NCBI GenBank assembly: GCA_003165235.1
Contig: PLSV01000231.1
Location: forward strand, 28,113 to 75,449
DNA length: 47,337 bases
Source: Syntrophobacteraceae bacterium
Lineage (GTDB): Bacteria > Desulfobacterota > Syntrophobacteria > Syntrophobacterales > Syntrophobacteraceae
Reading direction: 5' to 3'
Made by a program: the position numbers and the translations under genes. A model generated the notes under the pieces. It ran no database searches. It worked only from the letters and a program-made list of their open reading frames with translations, and was not told the origin of the DNA. Position 1 is the stretch's first letter; every line of letters begins with the position of its first letter. Shown one piece after another: positions 39,889 through 47,277 of the stretch.

Positions 39889-41615
39889 CTGATCCCCGCC
39901 GCCCATCTGCCGAGAAGCTCGCGTGAAGCCCCTTCGCTTTCGGTTTTTCCTATAATTTCGCCCCGATAGATTACTGCAATCCGGTCGCAGACAGAGATCA
40001 ATTCATCGAAATCATAAGAGATGAGGATAAATGAAACTCCCCTGCTGCGGCTAAGCTCCAGCAGGCGATCGTGGACGGCTCCCGCCGCGCGGAGGTCGAG
40101 TCCACGGCAGGGCTGCTCGAGGATCGCCAGGATCGGAGACCCGGCAAGGACTCGGGCAAGCGCAACCTTCTGCCGGTTGCCGCCCGAGAGGCCGGAGATG
40201 GGTTCGAGCGGACCGGGGGCCGCGATACCGTTCAGCGTGAGCTGTTCCTCAGAAAAACGAATGACTTCCTGCTTCCGGATAAACCCCGCCTTTGCAAACT
40301 TCTTTTCCCGCTGCCGGCCAAGAAGGAAATTTTCCCATAGCGGACGCTCCGGCAAAAGCGCTTCTTCTACCGGGTTTTCCGGGAGCCACAGGATATTTTT
40401 TCTAAGCCGCTCTTTCAGGTCCAGGCGGGAAATTTCCTCGCCTTCGAACCGGACCCATCCGCTATCCTGGCGAGTCTTTCCGGCGAGAACTCGAGCAAGA
40501 GGTCTTTGCCCGTTTCCGACTATCCCTGCTATTCCGAAAATCTCCCCTTTCAAGATGGAGATGAAAATATCTTGCAGCGCAGGTTCGGTCCCGGACGGCC
40601 CCACACTCAGGTTTCGAATTTCCAGGCGGCTCGGCGCCGCAGCTATGTCGCCCGCTGCCTTCGGCGGCGGGCAGGTGGCTGGCGAGACCATTACAGCCGC
40701 GCCTTCGGCAGGTTGCCCCAATTCAGGTTTGGCGCCGACGCCGTCCCGGCGGATGCCGGGGACTGCCGCATGTTTGGGCCTGGCGATCCCGGCCTGCGGC
40801 GGCTCGCCGCCCGGCCCGGCGCCGCCTGCCATAAGCCGGGCAATTTCCTCGATGTCAGTCCCGCCGGCGTCCAGCGTGGCCTCGACGCTTCCCCCTCTTA
40901 GCACTGTGATTCTGTCCGCGGTCGAAAAGACCTCGACAAGCCTGTGGCTAATGAAAAGAACGGTTCGCCCGCCCTCGCGAAGGGATTTCATCAACTCGAG
41001 CAGTTTCTCGGTTTCTTCAGGGGAAAGGAGGCTTGTAGGTTCGTCGAAAATCAGAATTTCCGCCCCTCGGTAGAGCATTCTCACAAGTTCCATCTGCTGT
41101 CTGAGGGCGAAGGGAAGCTCTTTTGCCTGCAGGTCCAGCTCCAGACGGAAGCCCAGGGAGTCCTGGATCCGGTTGACTTCTTCCTTCGCCGGGCCGGTCC
41201 TGAGGACCCCCGGAAAAAAGGAGGGCCGTTGTGTTTCGCAGCCTACAATGATGTTTTCGAGCACTGAAAGCTGAGGAAAGAACAGCATGTCCTGGTGGAC
41301 CATTCCGATACCGGCCCGGACGGCTTCGCGCGGACTGCGAAACGAGACCGGAACGCCCCGCAGGATCATGGACCCTGAATCGGGCCGCAGCCTCCCGAAA
41401 AGCACGTTCATCAGCGTGGTTTTCCCGGCCCCGTTTTCCCCCACAATGGCATGTACCTCTCCCCTGGCTATGTCGAGGGAAATGTCGCAGTTAGCATAAA
41501 AGCCGCCGAATTTCTTGCAGATATTTCGGATTTCAACGAGGGGCGCGCAGACGGCCCTCCCAGGAAGAGGGACCACCTCACGGGGTGTCGTCTCCTGGGG
41601 TGGCGAATGATTCAT
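39879..41615 (-). CDS. BMP-family ABC importer ATPase, two nucleotide-binding domains
   Basis: A 578-residue double ATPase of the sugar/nucleoside importer class. NBD1 has Walker A GENGAGKTT (59-67), GMVHQDMLFFPQLSVLENI as Q-loop region, an atypical signature (LPFALRQQMELVRML instead of an LSVGQQQ form), and ILIFDEPTSLLSPEE. NBD2 has the relaxed Walker A GIVGNGQRPLARVLAG usual for this class, a normal signature ISGLSGGNRQKVALARVL and Walker B LAILEQPCRGLDL. Between them lies a stretch of about 65 residues rich in Ala, Pro and Gly (AGGAGPGGEPPQAG onward) that is longer than in relatives and looks inserted. Likely it energises both permeases. AGGA lies 9 nt before the ATG. The gap to the upstream substrate-binding gene holds the only complete copy of the dispersed repeat. 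Confidence 0.88.
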   Translation of the reverse strand: MNHSPPQETTPREVVPLPGRAVCAPLVEIRNICKKFGGFYANCDISLDIARGEVHAIVGENGAGKTTLMNVLFGRLRPDSGSMILRGVPVSFRSPREAVRAGIGMVHQDMLFFPQLSVLENIIVGCETQRPSFFPGVLRTGPAKEEVNRIQDSLGFRLELDLQAKELPFALRQQMELVRMLYRGAEILIFDEPTSLLSPEETEKLLELMKSLREGGRTVLFISHRLVEVFSTADRITVLRGGSVEATLDAGGTDIEEIARLMAGGAGPGGEPPQAGIARPKHAAVPGIRRDGVGAKPELGQPAEGAAVMVSPATCPPPKAAGDIAAAPSRLEIRNLSVGPSGTEPALQDIFISILKGEIFGIAGIVGNGQRPLARVLAGKTRQDSGWVRFEGEEISRLDLKERLRKNILWLPENPVEEALLPERPLWENFLLGRQREKKFAKAGFIRKQEVIRFSEEQLTLNGIAAPGPLEPISGLSGGNRQKVALARVLAGSPILAILEQPCRGLDLRAAGAVHDRLLELSRSRGVSFILISYDFDELISVCDRIAVIYRGEIIGKTESEGASRELLGRWAAGIRER

Positions 41616-41637
41616 GGTCTTTTATCCTGAAAAACTA

Positions 41638-41792
41638 TTCACCGCAGAGGCACAGAGGGCGCAGAGAAAATCAAAATCCTTTGAGATCAAAAAGGGGTCT
41701 CACTACCTGGAAATGGCCATTTCTGTTAATCCTGTTAATCCTGTTAATCCTGTCTAAGCTTTTCTCTGCGTTCTCTGTGTCTCTGCGGTGAA
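41638..41792. repeat. Complete TTCACCGCAGAG dispersed palindromic element (MITE-like)
   Basis: 155 bp with 33-bp terminal inverted repeats that differ at only three positions (left 41638-41670, right about 41760-41792). The inside has GGGGTCTCACTACCTGG and three direct copies of TTAATCCTG. It carries no ORF of its own. Related fragments lie at 32347, 35200, 38439-38749 and 39799, and a further arm follows at 41793-41815 (GTCTCTGCGGTCAA). Repeats with these ends are familiar to me from several deltaproteobacterial and other environmental genomes; their mover is not in this window. Confidence 0.85.
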
Positions 41793-41822
41793 AAACGTCT
41801 CTGCGGTCAACGCTTACCGATA

Positions 41823-42902
41823 TCACAGCTCCGGAGCGGCAAACGAATCCACCTCGGCATATCGCTTTGGAACGGTCAGTTGGCCTTTTTGAAGAAGATT
41901 TCTTGCCTTTTCGATGCGTTGGAGATCATCCGGGTCGAAAAGCTGCCTCGAATACTTCATCTCAGTTATGTCTATCGCGCCCTCGGAGGCGCCCAGCCAG
42001 CGATGTCCGCCCTGGAGACGGCCTTCAACCGCGTCCCGGATGGCGCCATAGACCGCTACGTCCATCCTCTTGAGGGCGCTGGCAAGCACCCGGCCAGGAA
42101 TTTCCGCGTCCTGGTCGAGGTCTTCGGCGACCATGTAAACGCCGCCGGTCCCTTTCACCGCCTCGCTAACCCCGATTCCCGTATTGCCTGCCGCCCGAAA
42201 GATCACATCAGCTCCCCTGTCGATCATGGCCTTTGCCAGAGATTTCCCCTTGACCGGATCGTTAAAGGACCCCGCTGTGGCGACAATTCCTTCGATCTTT
42301 TGCCCCCGGGCTTTTTGGGCCGTTTTCACCCCGGCCCGAAATCCGCTGACGTAGGCCTCAACAGGGGGTATATCCATGCCCGCCACAACCCCAACCATCA
42401 TCTTCCTGGTGAAAAGCCCGGCTATAAGCCCGGCGAGAAACCCGCCTTCCTCGGACCTGAAATCGAAGCTCGCCACGTTTTCAGCCGGGATATCGCCTTC
42501 GATATGTATGAACCGGGTTTTAGGAAAATGAGGCGCCGCCTCCTTCAGCGAGTCTGCAAACAGGTAGCCCAGCGTGACGACGACATCCGCCCTGCCGGCG
42601 GCCAAAGTTATATTGGAGGCGTAGTCAGCCTGTTCCCTGGACTGGAGGAACTGTGCGTCGATGCCGAAATCCTTCTTAGCCCTCAGCACCCCTTGCCAGC
42701 AGACGTCATTGAAGCCTTTGTCCCCCAGACCGGCGGCGTCCGTGAGGACGATTACCTTTAAGGCGCCCGCTTCCGAAGCGCTGTTCGCCTCGGAGCTTCC
42801 GGCTAAAGCCGGTAAGTGGCTTGACCAGATAATGGGGCATAGTCCGGCCAAGCAGAGAAAAGCAATTGAACAAAAACGGAAAGCTAAACACAAACGGTTC
42901 AA
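41823..42902 (-). CDS. BMP-family substrate-binding protein of ABC importer
   Basis: A periplasmic binding protein of 359 residues when started at TTG 42902, which I prefer: AAGGAGAGG stands upstream, the signal peptide then begins properly (MNRLCLAFRFCSIAFLCLAGL with cleavage after ALA), and family length fits. The longer reading to 43112 puts about 70 residues before the signal peptide. Core motifs are IVLTDAAGLGDKGFNDVCWQGVLRA, DVVVTLGYLFADSLKEAAPHFP, FDFRSEEGGFLAGLIAGLFTRKMMVGVVAGMD and FRAAGNTGIGVSEAV, as in PnrA/BmpA-type purine nucleoside receptors. No proper lipobox is seen, so it is probably soluble rather than a lipoprotein. It would deliver ligand to the permeases encoded downstream. 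Part of the signal-peptide DNA (42836-42857) resembles the CATAGTCCGG repeat arm. Confidence 0.85.
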   Translation of the reverse strand: MNRLCLAFRFCSIAFLCLAGLCPIIWSSHLPALAGSSEANSASEAGALKVIVLTDAAGLGDKGFNDVCWQGVLRAKKDFGIDAQFLQSREQADYASNITLAAGRADVVVTLGYLFADSLKEAAPHFPKTRFIHIEGDIPAENVASFDFRSEEGGFLAGLIAGLFTRKMMVGVVAGMDIPPVEAYVSGFRAGVKTAQKARGQKIEGIVATAGSFNDPVKGKSLAKAMIDRGADVIFRAAGNTGIGVSEAVKGTGGVYMVAEDLDQDAEIPGRVLASALKRMDVAVYGAIRDAVEGRLQGGHRWLGASEGAIDITEMKYSRQLFDPDDLQRIEKARNLLQKGQLTVPKRYAEVDSFAAPEL

Positions 42903-43004
42903 AACTCTGAGACCTCTCCTTAAAAAGAAAATGCTGGCAAACTCACCTCGATTCGAGATAAAAAGCAACTCTACACGCTGCGTGGCGTGTTGTCTTCCGC
43001 CTAA

Positions 43005-43033
43005 ATAATCCGGTATTTCCGCTCCGAATTCAA
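43005..43033 (-). promoter_or_regulatory. Candidate sigma-70-type promoter for the BMP importer operon
   Basis: On the minus strand TTGAAT (43033-43028) and GATTAT (43010-43005) are separated by exactly 17 nt, each 4 of 6 to consensus. It points toward the substrate-binding gene, about 100 nt upstream of its TTG start. It was found by eye, so chance is possible. Confidence 0.3.
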
Positions 43034-43160
43034 CGGCTTTTGCATCTGCGCCTCGCGCTGGTGGAGCTTTTGTCGGGCTTGTCAATGTGCAGATGACAGG
43101 TTGAGTCTTCATCGCCAGGTTTCGGGAACTGCTAAAAAGGTTTTGGGAGAGGAGAAAGCA

Positions 43161-44159
43161 ATGTCTGTCCGGTTCGTCAAAAGCTCGGTTTCCTCGTACG
43201 GGTTGGCTCCGTGCGACGAAAGTCGCGCATTGCGGCTTATCGAGCTATGCGGAAGAACGGCCTACAAGTCCGAAGAAAAGATAACTGAGGACTCCGCCAA
43301 AAAATTTGTGCTCATGCTCAAAGCGCGGGGCCATCTTTCCGTGCTCGAACACAGCAATATTGTGCTCAAGGTGGAAAAAGACCCGGCCGCACAGGTTCCG
43401 GGTGGAACGGAGCCGGTCACCTTTGCCGACATTTCTGATGCGCTGCCTGACAGGCTGGGTTTTCATCGCATTTTCCCTGTTGACTCCGGATCGGGGTTTC
43501 TCATGGCCGGGAATTTCCGGGCCTGGATTGAGACCCTGGATAGCCTGAAGAGGCTGGAACATGTGCATGGTTTTCTGCTCTGGAGCCTGAACAGGTTTTT
43601 CCCCGTCCTCTTCCCCGCAGATGGGCAGGCGGCGCCGGCGCCATCTCGAGCCTCGCTTGTGGAAGAAGAGGAGCAACTGGAGCTGCTGAAAACCGACCCG
43701 TATTTCGATCTGCCCGTTTTCGTCTTCAGGTTCGTATGCGACCGCGGCGTAACGCATGAGGTGGTGCGCCACCGGGTGTTTTCTTTCACCCAGGAAAGCA
43801 CCCGCTACGTGAATTACCAGAACAAAGGCATGGTCCTCATTCTGCCCGAAGAGCTATACAATTCATACGATGCGGCCAAAGGCGAGCTTGCGCCTGACGA
43901 CCTTCTGGCAGGCGAATGGGCAAAACGAGCAGAGGTGCTCTTCCACTGGTACAGGGAAGACCTTGCCCGAGGCTTGAGGCCCGAGATCGCCAGAGACATT
44001 CTGCCCAACCTGCTCAAGAGCGAGATTTTCGTCAGCGGCCGATGGAGCGGCTGGAAGCATTTCATTCTGCTCAGAGATTCCAGCCAGGCGCACCCGAGGA
44101 TTCGCTTCCTGGCAAAAGAGGTAAGAAAGTATTTTGCAAACCTGGGGCTCGAGTGCTGA
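43161..44159 (+). CDS. thyX: Flavin-dependent thymidylate synthase
   Basis: A 332-residue protein from ATG 43161 with AGGAGA about 7 nt upstream. A TTG 60 nt earlier is in frame but unsupported. The ThyX signature RHRVFSFTQESTRYVNY is complete, preceded by VFRFVCDRGVTHEVV. Other conserved parts are GRTAYKSEEKITEDSAKKFVLMLKARGHLSVLEHSN, and LPNLLKSEIFVSGRWSGWKHFILLRDSSQAHPRIRFLAKEV at the C-terminus. The enzyme methylates dUMP to dTMP with methylene-tetrahydrofolate and FADH2. It is longer than the common 220-260-residue ThyX, with extra sequence around residues 70-170, as in some larger members. It opens a plus-strand set with dUTPase and thymidylate kinase, giving dUTP to dUMP, dTMP and dTDP in one operon-like block. 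Confidence 0.95.
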   Translation: MSVRFVKSSVSSYGLAPCDESRALRLIELCGRTAYKSEEKITEDSAKKFVLMLKARGHLSVLEHSNIVLKVEKDPAAQVPGGTEPVTFADISDALPDRLGFHRIFPVDSGSGFLMAGNFRAWIETLDSLKRLEHVHGFLLWSLNRFFPVLFPADGQAAPAPSRASLVEEEEQLELLKTDPYFDLPVFVFRFVCDRGVTHEVVRHRVFSFTQESTRYVNYQNKGMVLILPEELYNSYDAAKGELAPDDLLAGEWAKRAEVLFHWYREDLARGLRPEIARDILPNLLKSEIFVSGRWSGWKHFILLRDSSQAHPRIRFLAKEVRKYFANLGLEC

Positions 44160-44210
44160 TGTCCTGAGGCGCATACTGAAGTCGAATGTCAGTACAGCCA
44201 ACTGCTCGAA

Positions 44211-44340
44211 GAAGGCGGCCTGCGACCGCCCAACGCGCATGATAGACATTTAGAGCGGTCGCCTTTCCCGCTACGCGCTCACATGCCGTTAAGTGTCGCC
44301 ATTTGTACTATAGGGTATTGCATAAGTCTATCATACGAGG
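44211..44340 (+). repeat. Small dispersed element, copy 2 (before the dUTPase gene)
   Basis: About 130 bp related to 10851-10960. It has an 8-bp internal inverted repeat (GCGACCGC 44222-44229, GCGGTCGC 44255-44262) and a 9-bp outer one (ATGATAGAC 44239-44247, GTCTATCAT 44326-44334). Its right end ATAAGTCTATCATACGAGG is identical to copy 1 over 19 nt. The final GAGG forms the Shine-Dalgarno sequence of the next gene. Confidence 0.7.
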
Positions 44341-44345
44341 TGAGG
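44337..44345 (+). promoter_or_regulatory. Ribosome binding site of the dUTPase gene, partly provided by the repeat element
   Basis: GAGGTGAGG at 44337-44345 has GAGGTG ending 5 nt before GTG 44348. The first four bases belong to the dispersed element's end. This site is the reason for choosing GTG 44348 over the TTG at 44303 or ATG 44363. Confidence 0.6.
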
Positions 44346-44347
44346 CC

Positions 44348-44944
44348 GTGGAACAGGAAGGGATGCGGGAAATATTTTCACTGCAGTGGGAACTCAATAT
44401 CCGGACCCTGGCGAATGCAGGCAAGGATTTCGAGGCGACCATGAACGATCCGGAACAAAGACTCATCTGGATCGAAAACTACCGCAAGGCGCTTTCCGCC
44501 GAACTTGCCGAGCTGATCCGGGAGGTGCGGGACCACGGGCTTGGGACTCAGAACGGTAAAATCGAAATTGTCGATATGCTCCACTTCCTGGTGAGCCTTT
44601 CCCAAATCGTGGGCGTCAAGCCTGAGGATACCCCGTCTTTCAGCGCCTTGGAAAACGGGGCCTCGTTTCAGACCTGCGCCATCCTGACCTTTCTTGGCAT
44701 CGACGAACTTCAAAACAGCCTCAAGTGGAAATGGTGGGCAAAAGGCGGCGGGTTTAAACCGGAGAGGGCAAAAAGCGCCATCCTTGACCTCTGGAACGCG
44801 CTTGCCTGCGCCTGCTCCGTTTTCAACCTCGGCTTTGCCGAACTCAAAAGAATCTACGTCGCCAAAAACAGGGTCAACTTCGAGCGGCAACGGCGGAATT
44901 ACAACGAAGACACAAAGACGGAAGCTGACAATCTTTCCATATAA
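44348..44944 (+). CDS. dut: Dimeric (all-alpha NTP pyrophosphatase superfamily) dUTPase
   Basis: A protein of 198 residues from GTG 44348; ATG 44363 (MREIFSLQWELN) is a possible alternative. It belongs to the dimeric dUTPase/MazG-like superfamily, not to the trimeric beta-barrel dUTPases. The alpha-helical metal-binding motifs are clear: NYRKALSAELAELIREV (E-x3-E type), and KIEIVDMLHFLVSL, whose Glu and Asp complete the Mg site. KWKWWAKGG and VAKNRVNFERQRRNY are typical C-terminal blocks. It cleaves dUTP to dUMP and PPi, supplying ThyX upstream and keeping uracil out of DNA. The thymidylate kinase gene follows after 9 nt. The 188-nt gap before it is mostly a repeat element, so expression relative to thyX may have changed after insertion. 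Confidence 0.88.
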   Translation: MEQEGMREIFSLQWELNIRTLANAGKDFEATMNDPEQRLIWIENYRKALSAELAELIREVRDHGLGTQNGKIEIVDMLHFLVSLSQIVGVKPEDTPSFSALENGASFQTCAILTFLGIDELQNSLKWKWWAKGGGFKPERAKSAILDLWNALACACSVFNLGFAELKRIYVAKNRVNFERQRRNYNEDTKTEADNLSI

Positions 44945-44953
44945 GGGATTTGC

Positions 44954-45631
44954 GTGACCAGATCCAGGCGCGATAAGCCCAAACACCACCGGCTTTCATT
45001 CCCGGCAAAGTTCATAAGTTTCGAGGGGATTGACGGATGCGGGAAAAGCACCCTCATGGACCAGTTGGCCAACTGGCTCACAACGGCGGGAATCCCCTTC
45101 CTCAGGACTCGCGAGCCGGGGGGAACGAATATCGGCGAAAAAATCCGCCAAATCCTGCTCGATCCTGCTTGCTCTGAGATGAGCAGCCGCGCCGAAGTGC
45201 TCCTCTATAGCGCCAGCAGGGCTCAACTGACCGATCAGGTCATCGTTTCCGCCATGAAGAAAGGCTCGTGGGTCCTGACCGACCGGTTCGTTGACGCCAC
45301 TTTTGCCTACCAGGGATTCGGGCGAGGTTTCGACCTCGATCGCCTCAGGATAATCCAGGAATGGACAACAAAGGACCTGTGGCCGGACAGGACCGTCCTG
45401 CTCGACTGCGATATAGATACAGCCATGTCCAGGCTTGGGGCCAGGGATGGAACAGACCGGGACCGGATCGAACAGGAGGATCGCATATTCCATCAGAAGG
45501 TCCGCAACGGCTACCTGGCGCTTGCCCAAAACGAGCCGGAAAGGTTTCTCGTCCTGGACGCCTCCAAGCCGCTGGAAGAGGTGATCGCGGAATTCTACGA
45601 AAGGTTCTGGCTGGTGGAAGTCGCGCGCTGA
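44954..45631 (+). CDS. tmk: Thymidylate kinase
   Basis: A 225-residue kinase from GTG 44954 (AAGGG 6 nt upstream). It has P-loop FEGIDGCGKST at about residues 23-33, the TREPGGTNIGEKIR loop near 51-65, and VLTDRFVDATFAYQGFGRG with the DR(F/Y/W) motif near 114. The LID region contains DGTDRDRIEQEDRIFHQKVRNGYLALA. It phosphorylates dTMP to dTDP. About 18 N-terminal residues (MTRSRRDKPKHHRLSFP) precede the usual start and are basic; the start may really be slightly later, but no better codon with a ribosome site is seen. It completes the thyX-dut-tmk group, a neat pathway cluster. Confidence 0.95.
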   Translation: MTRSRRDKPKHHRLSFPAKFISFEGIDGCGKSTLMDQLANWLTTAGIPFLRTREPGGTNIGEKIRQILLDPACSEMSSRAEVLLYSASRAQLTDQVIVSAMKKGSWVLTDRFVDATFAYQGFGRGFDLDRLRIIQEWTTKDLWPDRTVLLDCDIDTAMSRLGARDGTDRDRIEQEDRIFHQKVRNGYLALAQNEPERFLVLDASKPLEEVIAEFYERFWLVEVAR

Positions 45632-46074
45632 CTTTTTGTAATGCCGGGCAGAGCCGATCTCGCGATAGAAACTTACCGCCGGTCTAAATTCAAGTGTTAA
45701 GCCCATGTGAATATCAACGCCGGCGGCGGCTCCTGCAGGGAGTGGAAGGGCCGCATTTATCCCTGGGCCCTGTCTGGGAGTCGGATGCTCCACTATTACG
45801 GCGAGCTTTTTCGCGCGAACTCGATTTCGAAGGGATCTCCGGAATCTGACGAGTTACGCGGGCATGACATAATGGGTGAGTAGTGAAAAAATCCAGGAAA
45901 AGAAAATCTTCACCGGACAGGAGTGTTGCCGGAGGAGGTTTATTGGGGCCTGATAATAGCAACATGCAAACAGGCCCCTCCAATTTCGTTCCTCCGAGGC
46001 GGGAAAAGCAGCCGGTTGACCCTCAGTTGCGCCAGGGCGGTTCTGTTGAGGACTCAAAGGAGAACACGGCGTCA
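45632..46074. other. Gene-free stretch with a structured leader
   Basis: The 443 nt between tmk and the preferred start of the last gene hold no clear protein. GTG 45883 opens a frame that continues into the GT-C gene, but its first 64 residues are low-complexity and match nothing I know. Between 45930 and 45996 two nested stems can form: CGGAGGA with TCCTCCG (45930-45936, 45990-45996) and GGGGCCTG with CAGGCCCC (45945-45952, 45971-45978), an 18-nt loop inside. That is consistent with a folded 5' leader. Confidence 0.45.
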
Positions 46075-47277
46075 ATGCGTTTGCCCGCCTTGAACGCGCC
46101 CCCGTGGTTCTGGGCTGCGGTCATTCTGGGAGTGCTCATACGAGCGCATTTCCTCCTGTTCACAGAAGGCTCCTATGATGTCCACATTTGGGAAAATCAC
46201 GCCGCCGGGGTGCTTACACATGGACTGATCGGTTACTATCATCAGAATATCGAAATGAATCACCCGCCGGCAATAGCAGTGGCGATTGCAGGTTTGCTCA
46301 GACTATCGCAAATAAGTGGAATCGGCTTCCGTATTCTACTGAGACTGCCGACTGCATTTCTTGATGCAGGGACGGCGTTGCTGTTATTCAATATTTTTTA
46401 CGGCAGCAGGTATCGGTTATTAATTGCTGCGGCTTACTGGCTCCATCCCCTCGCATTGATTTTCTCGGCCTGCCATGGAAACACGGATTCATCCATAGCT
46501 TTCTTTCTGACCGCCTGCCTGTTTCTCCTGTCGGAAAAAAGGATTATCCAGGCAGGAATTGTTTTGGGAATCAGCCTGTGGATTAAGCTGCCCGGGGTGT
46601 TGGCTTTACCTGCGATTGTCTTTTGGTTGCCGGATTGGGAAGATCGGCTCAGATTCATAATGGCGGCTTTCCTTGTCGGCATTCTGACATATCTGCCGGT
46701 ATTGATGATGGATCCGGCGGTGCTTTTCAGGAATGTGCTGGGGTATGGCGGACAGATTATCGTCACTACAGCTCGAGCGCCGGTATGGGGGATACAGATA
46801 TTCTTTCCATCAATTAGCCGGCTGTCATGGCGATGGCAGGAACACATCTGGCCGGCCGTCCGGTTCTACTACCAACACAATATGGCCATCGTGCTGGCGG
46901 CGGTTGTCTGCTTGTCTTTTTTGCGCAGATCGAAGAAGACCGTCAAGGAACTTGGAGTTACTGTCGCCCAAAGCTATGCCATACTCTACGGATTATCCAA
47001 TTTCTGGTCTTTTCAATATTTAGCCTGGTCGATTCCATTCTGGTTTTTTCCGGGAAAGGTGTTTTTCGCAGCAGCGACAGTGCTGGCTGGAGGGTATATC
47101 TATGCTCTTTATGAATATCTTTGCGGTAACCTGCTGCTCCTGGGTAAGTGGGACTTCATCGGGCATCCGTACTGGCCATGGTATTTGCTGATGATGAGGG
47201 ACCTTGCCGTACTGTTCTTTTTTGGGGTGGCAGTGGGATCTATATTTAGAGCAATGCGCCGCTGCCGCGCCGCATAA
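46075..47277 (+). CDS. GT-C family membrane glycosyltransferase (mannosyltransferase-like)
   Basis: A 400-residue membrane protein from ATG 46075, chosen because AAAGGAGA (46057-46064) precedes it and the protein then begins right before its first membrane helix. GTG 45883 would add 64 polar residues. About nine helices are seen. The first outer loop has SYDVHIWENHAAGVLTHG, whose Asp and Glu occupy the place of the GT-C catalytic acid, followed by YYHQNIEMNHPPAIAVAI. YWLHPLALIFSACHGNTDSSIAFFL is like the conserved block of PIG-M/ALG-type and bacterial DUF2029-type mannosyltransferases. Such enzymes use polyprenyl-phosphate sugars at the outer membrane face of the cytoplasmic membrane. Acceptor and sugar are unknown. 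Downstream only 60 nt remain, containing a small AAGTGA/TCACTT stem near the window end. Confidence 0.75.
   Translation: MRLPALNAPPWFWAAVILGVLIRAHFLLFTEGSYDVHIWENHAAGVLTHGLIGYYHQNIEMNHPPAIAVAIAGLLRLSQISGIGFRILLRLPTAFLDAGTALLLFNIFYGSRYRLLIAAAYWLHPLALIFSACHGNTDSSIAFFLTACLFLLSEKRIIQAGIVLGISLWIKLPGVLALPAIVFWLPDWEDRLRFIMAAFLVGILTYLPVLMMDPAVLFRNVLGYGGQIIVTTARAPVWGIQIFFPSISRLSWRWQEHIWPAVRFYYQHNMAIVLAAVVCLSFLRRSKKTVKELGVTVAQSYAILYGLSNFWSFQYLAWSIPFWFFPGKVFFAAATVLAGGYIYALYEYLCGNLLLLGKWDFIGHPYWPWYLLMMRDLAVLFFFGVAVGSIFRAMRRCRAA

Noticed and set aside
40021-41073. 350-residue plus-strand open frame
   Set aside because: Antisense to the double ABC ATPase with all its motifs; GC-rich shadow.
41880-42761. 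293-residue plus-strand open frame
   Set aside because: Antisense to the well-supported BMP-family binding protein; composition is a shadow of it.
44996-45793. 265-residue minus-strand open frame
   Set aside because: Antisense to tmk, whose motifs are complete.
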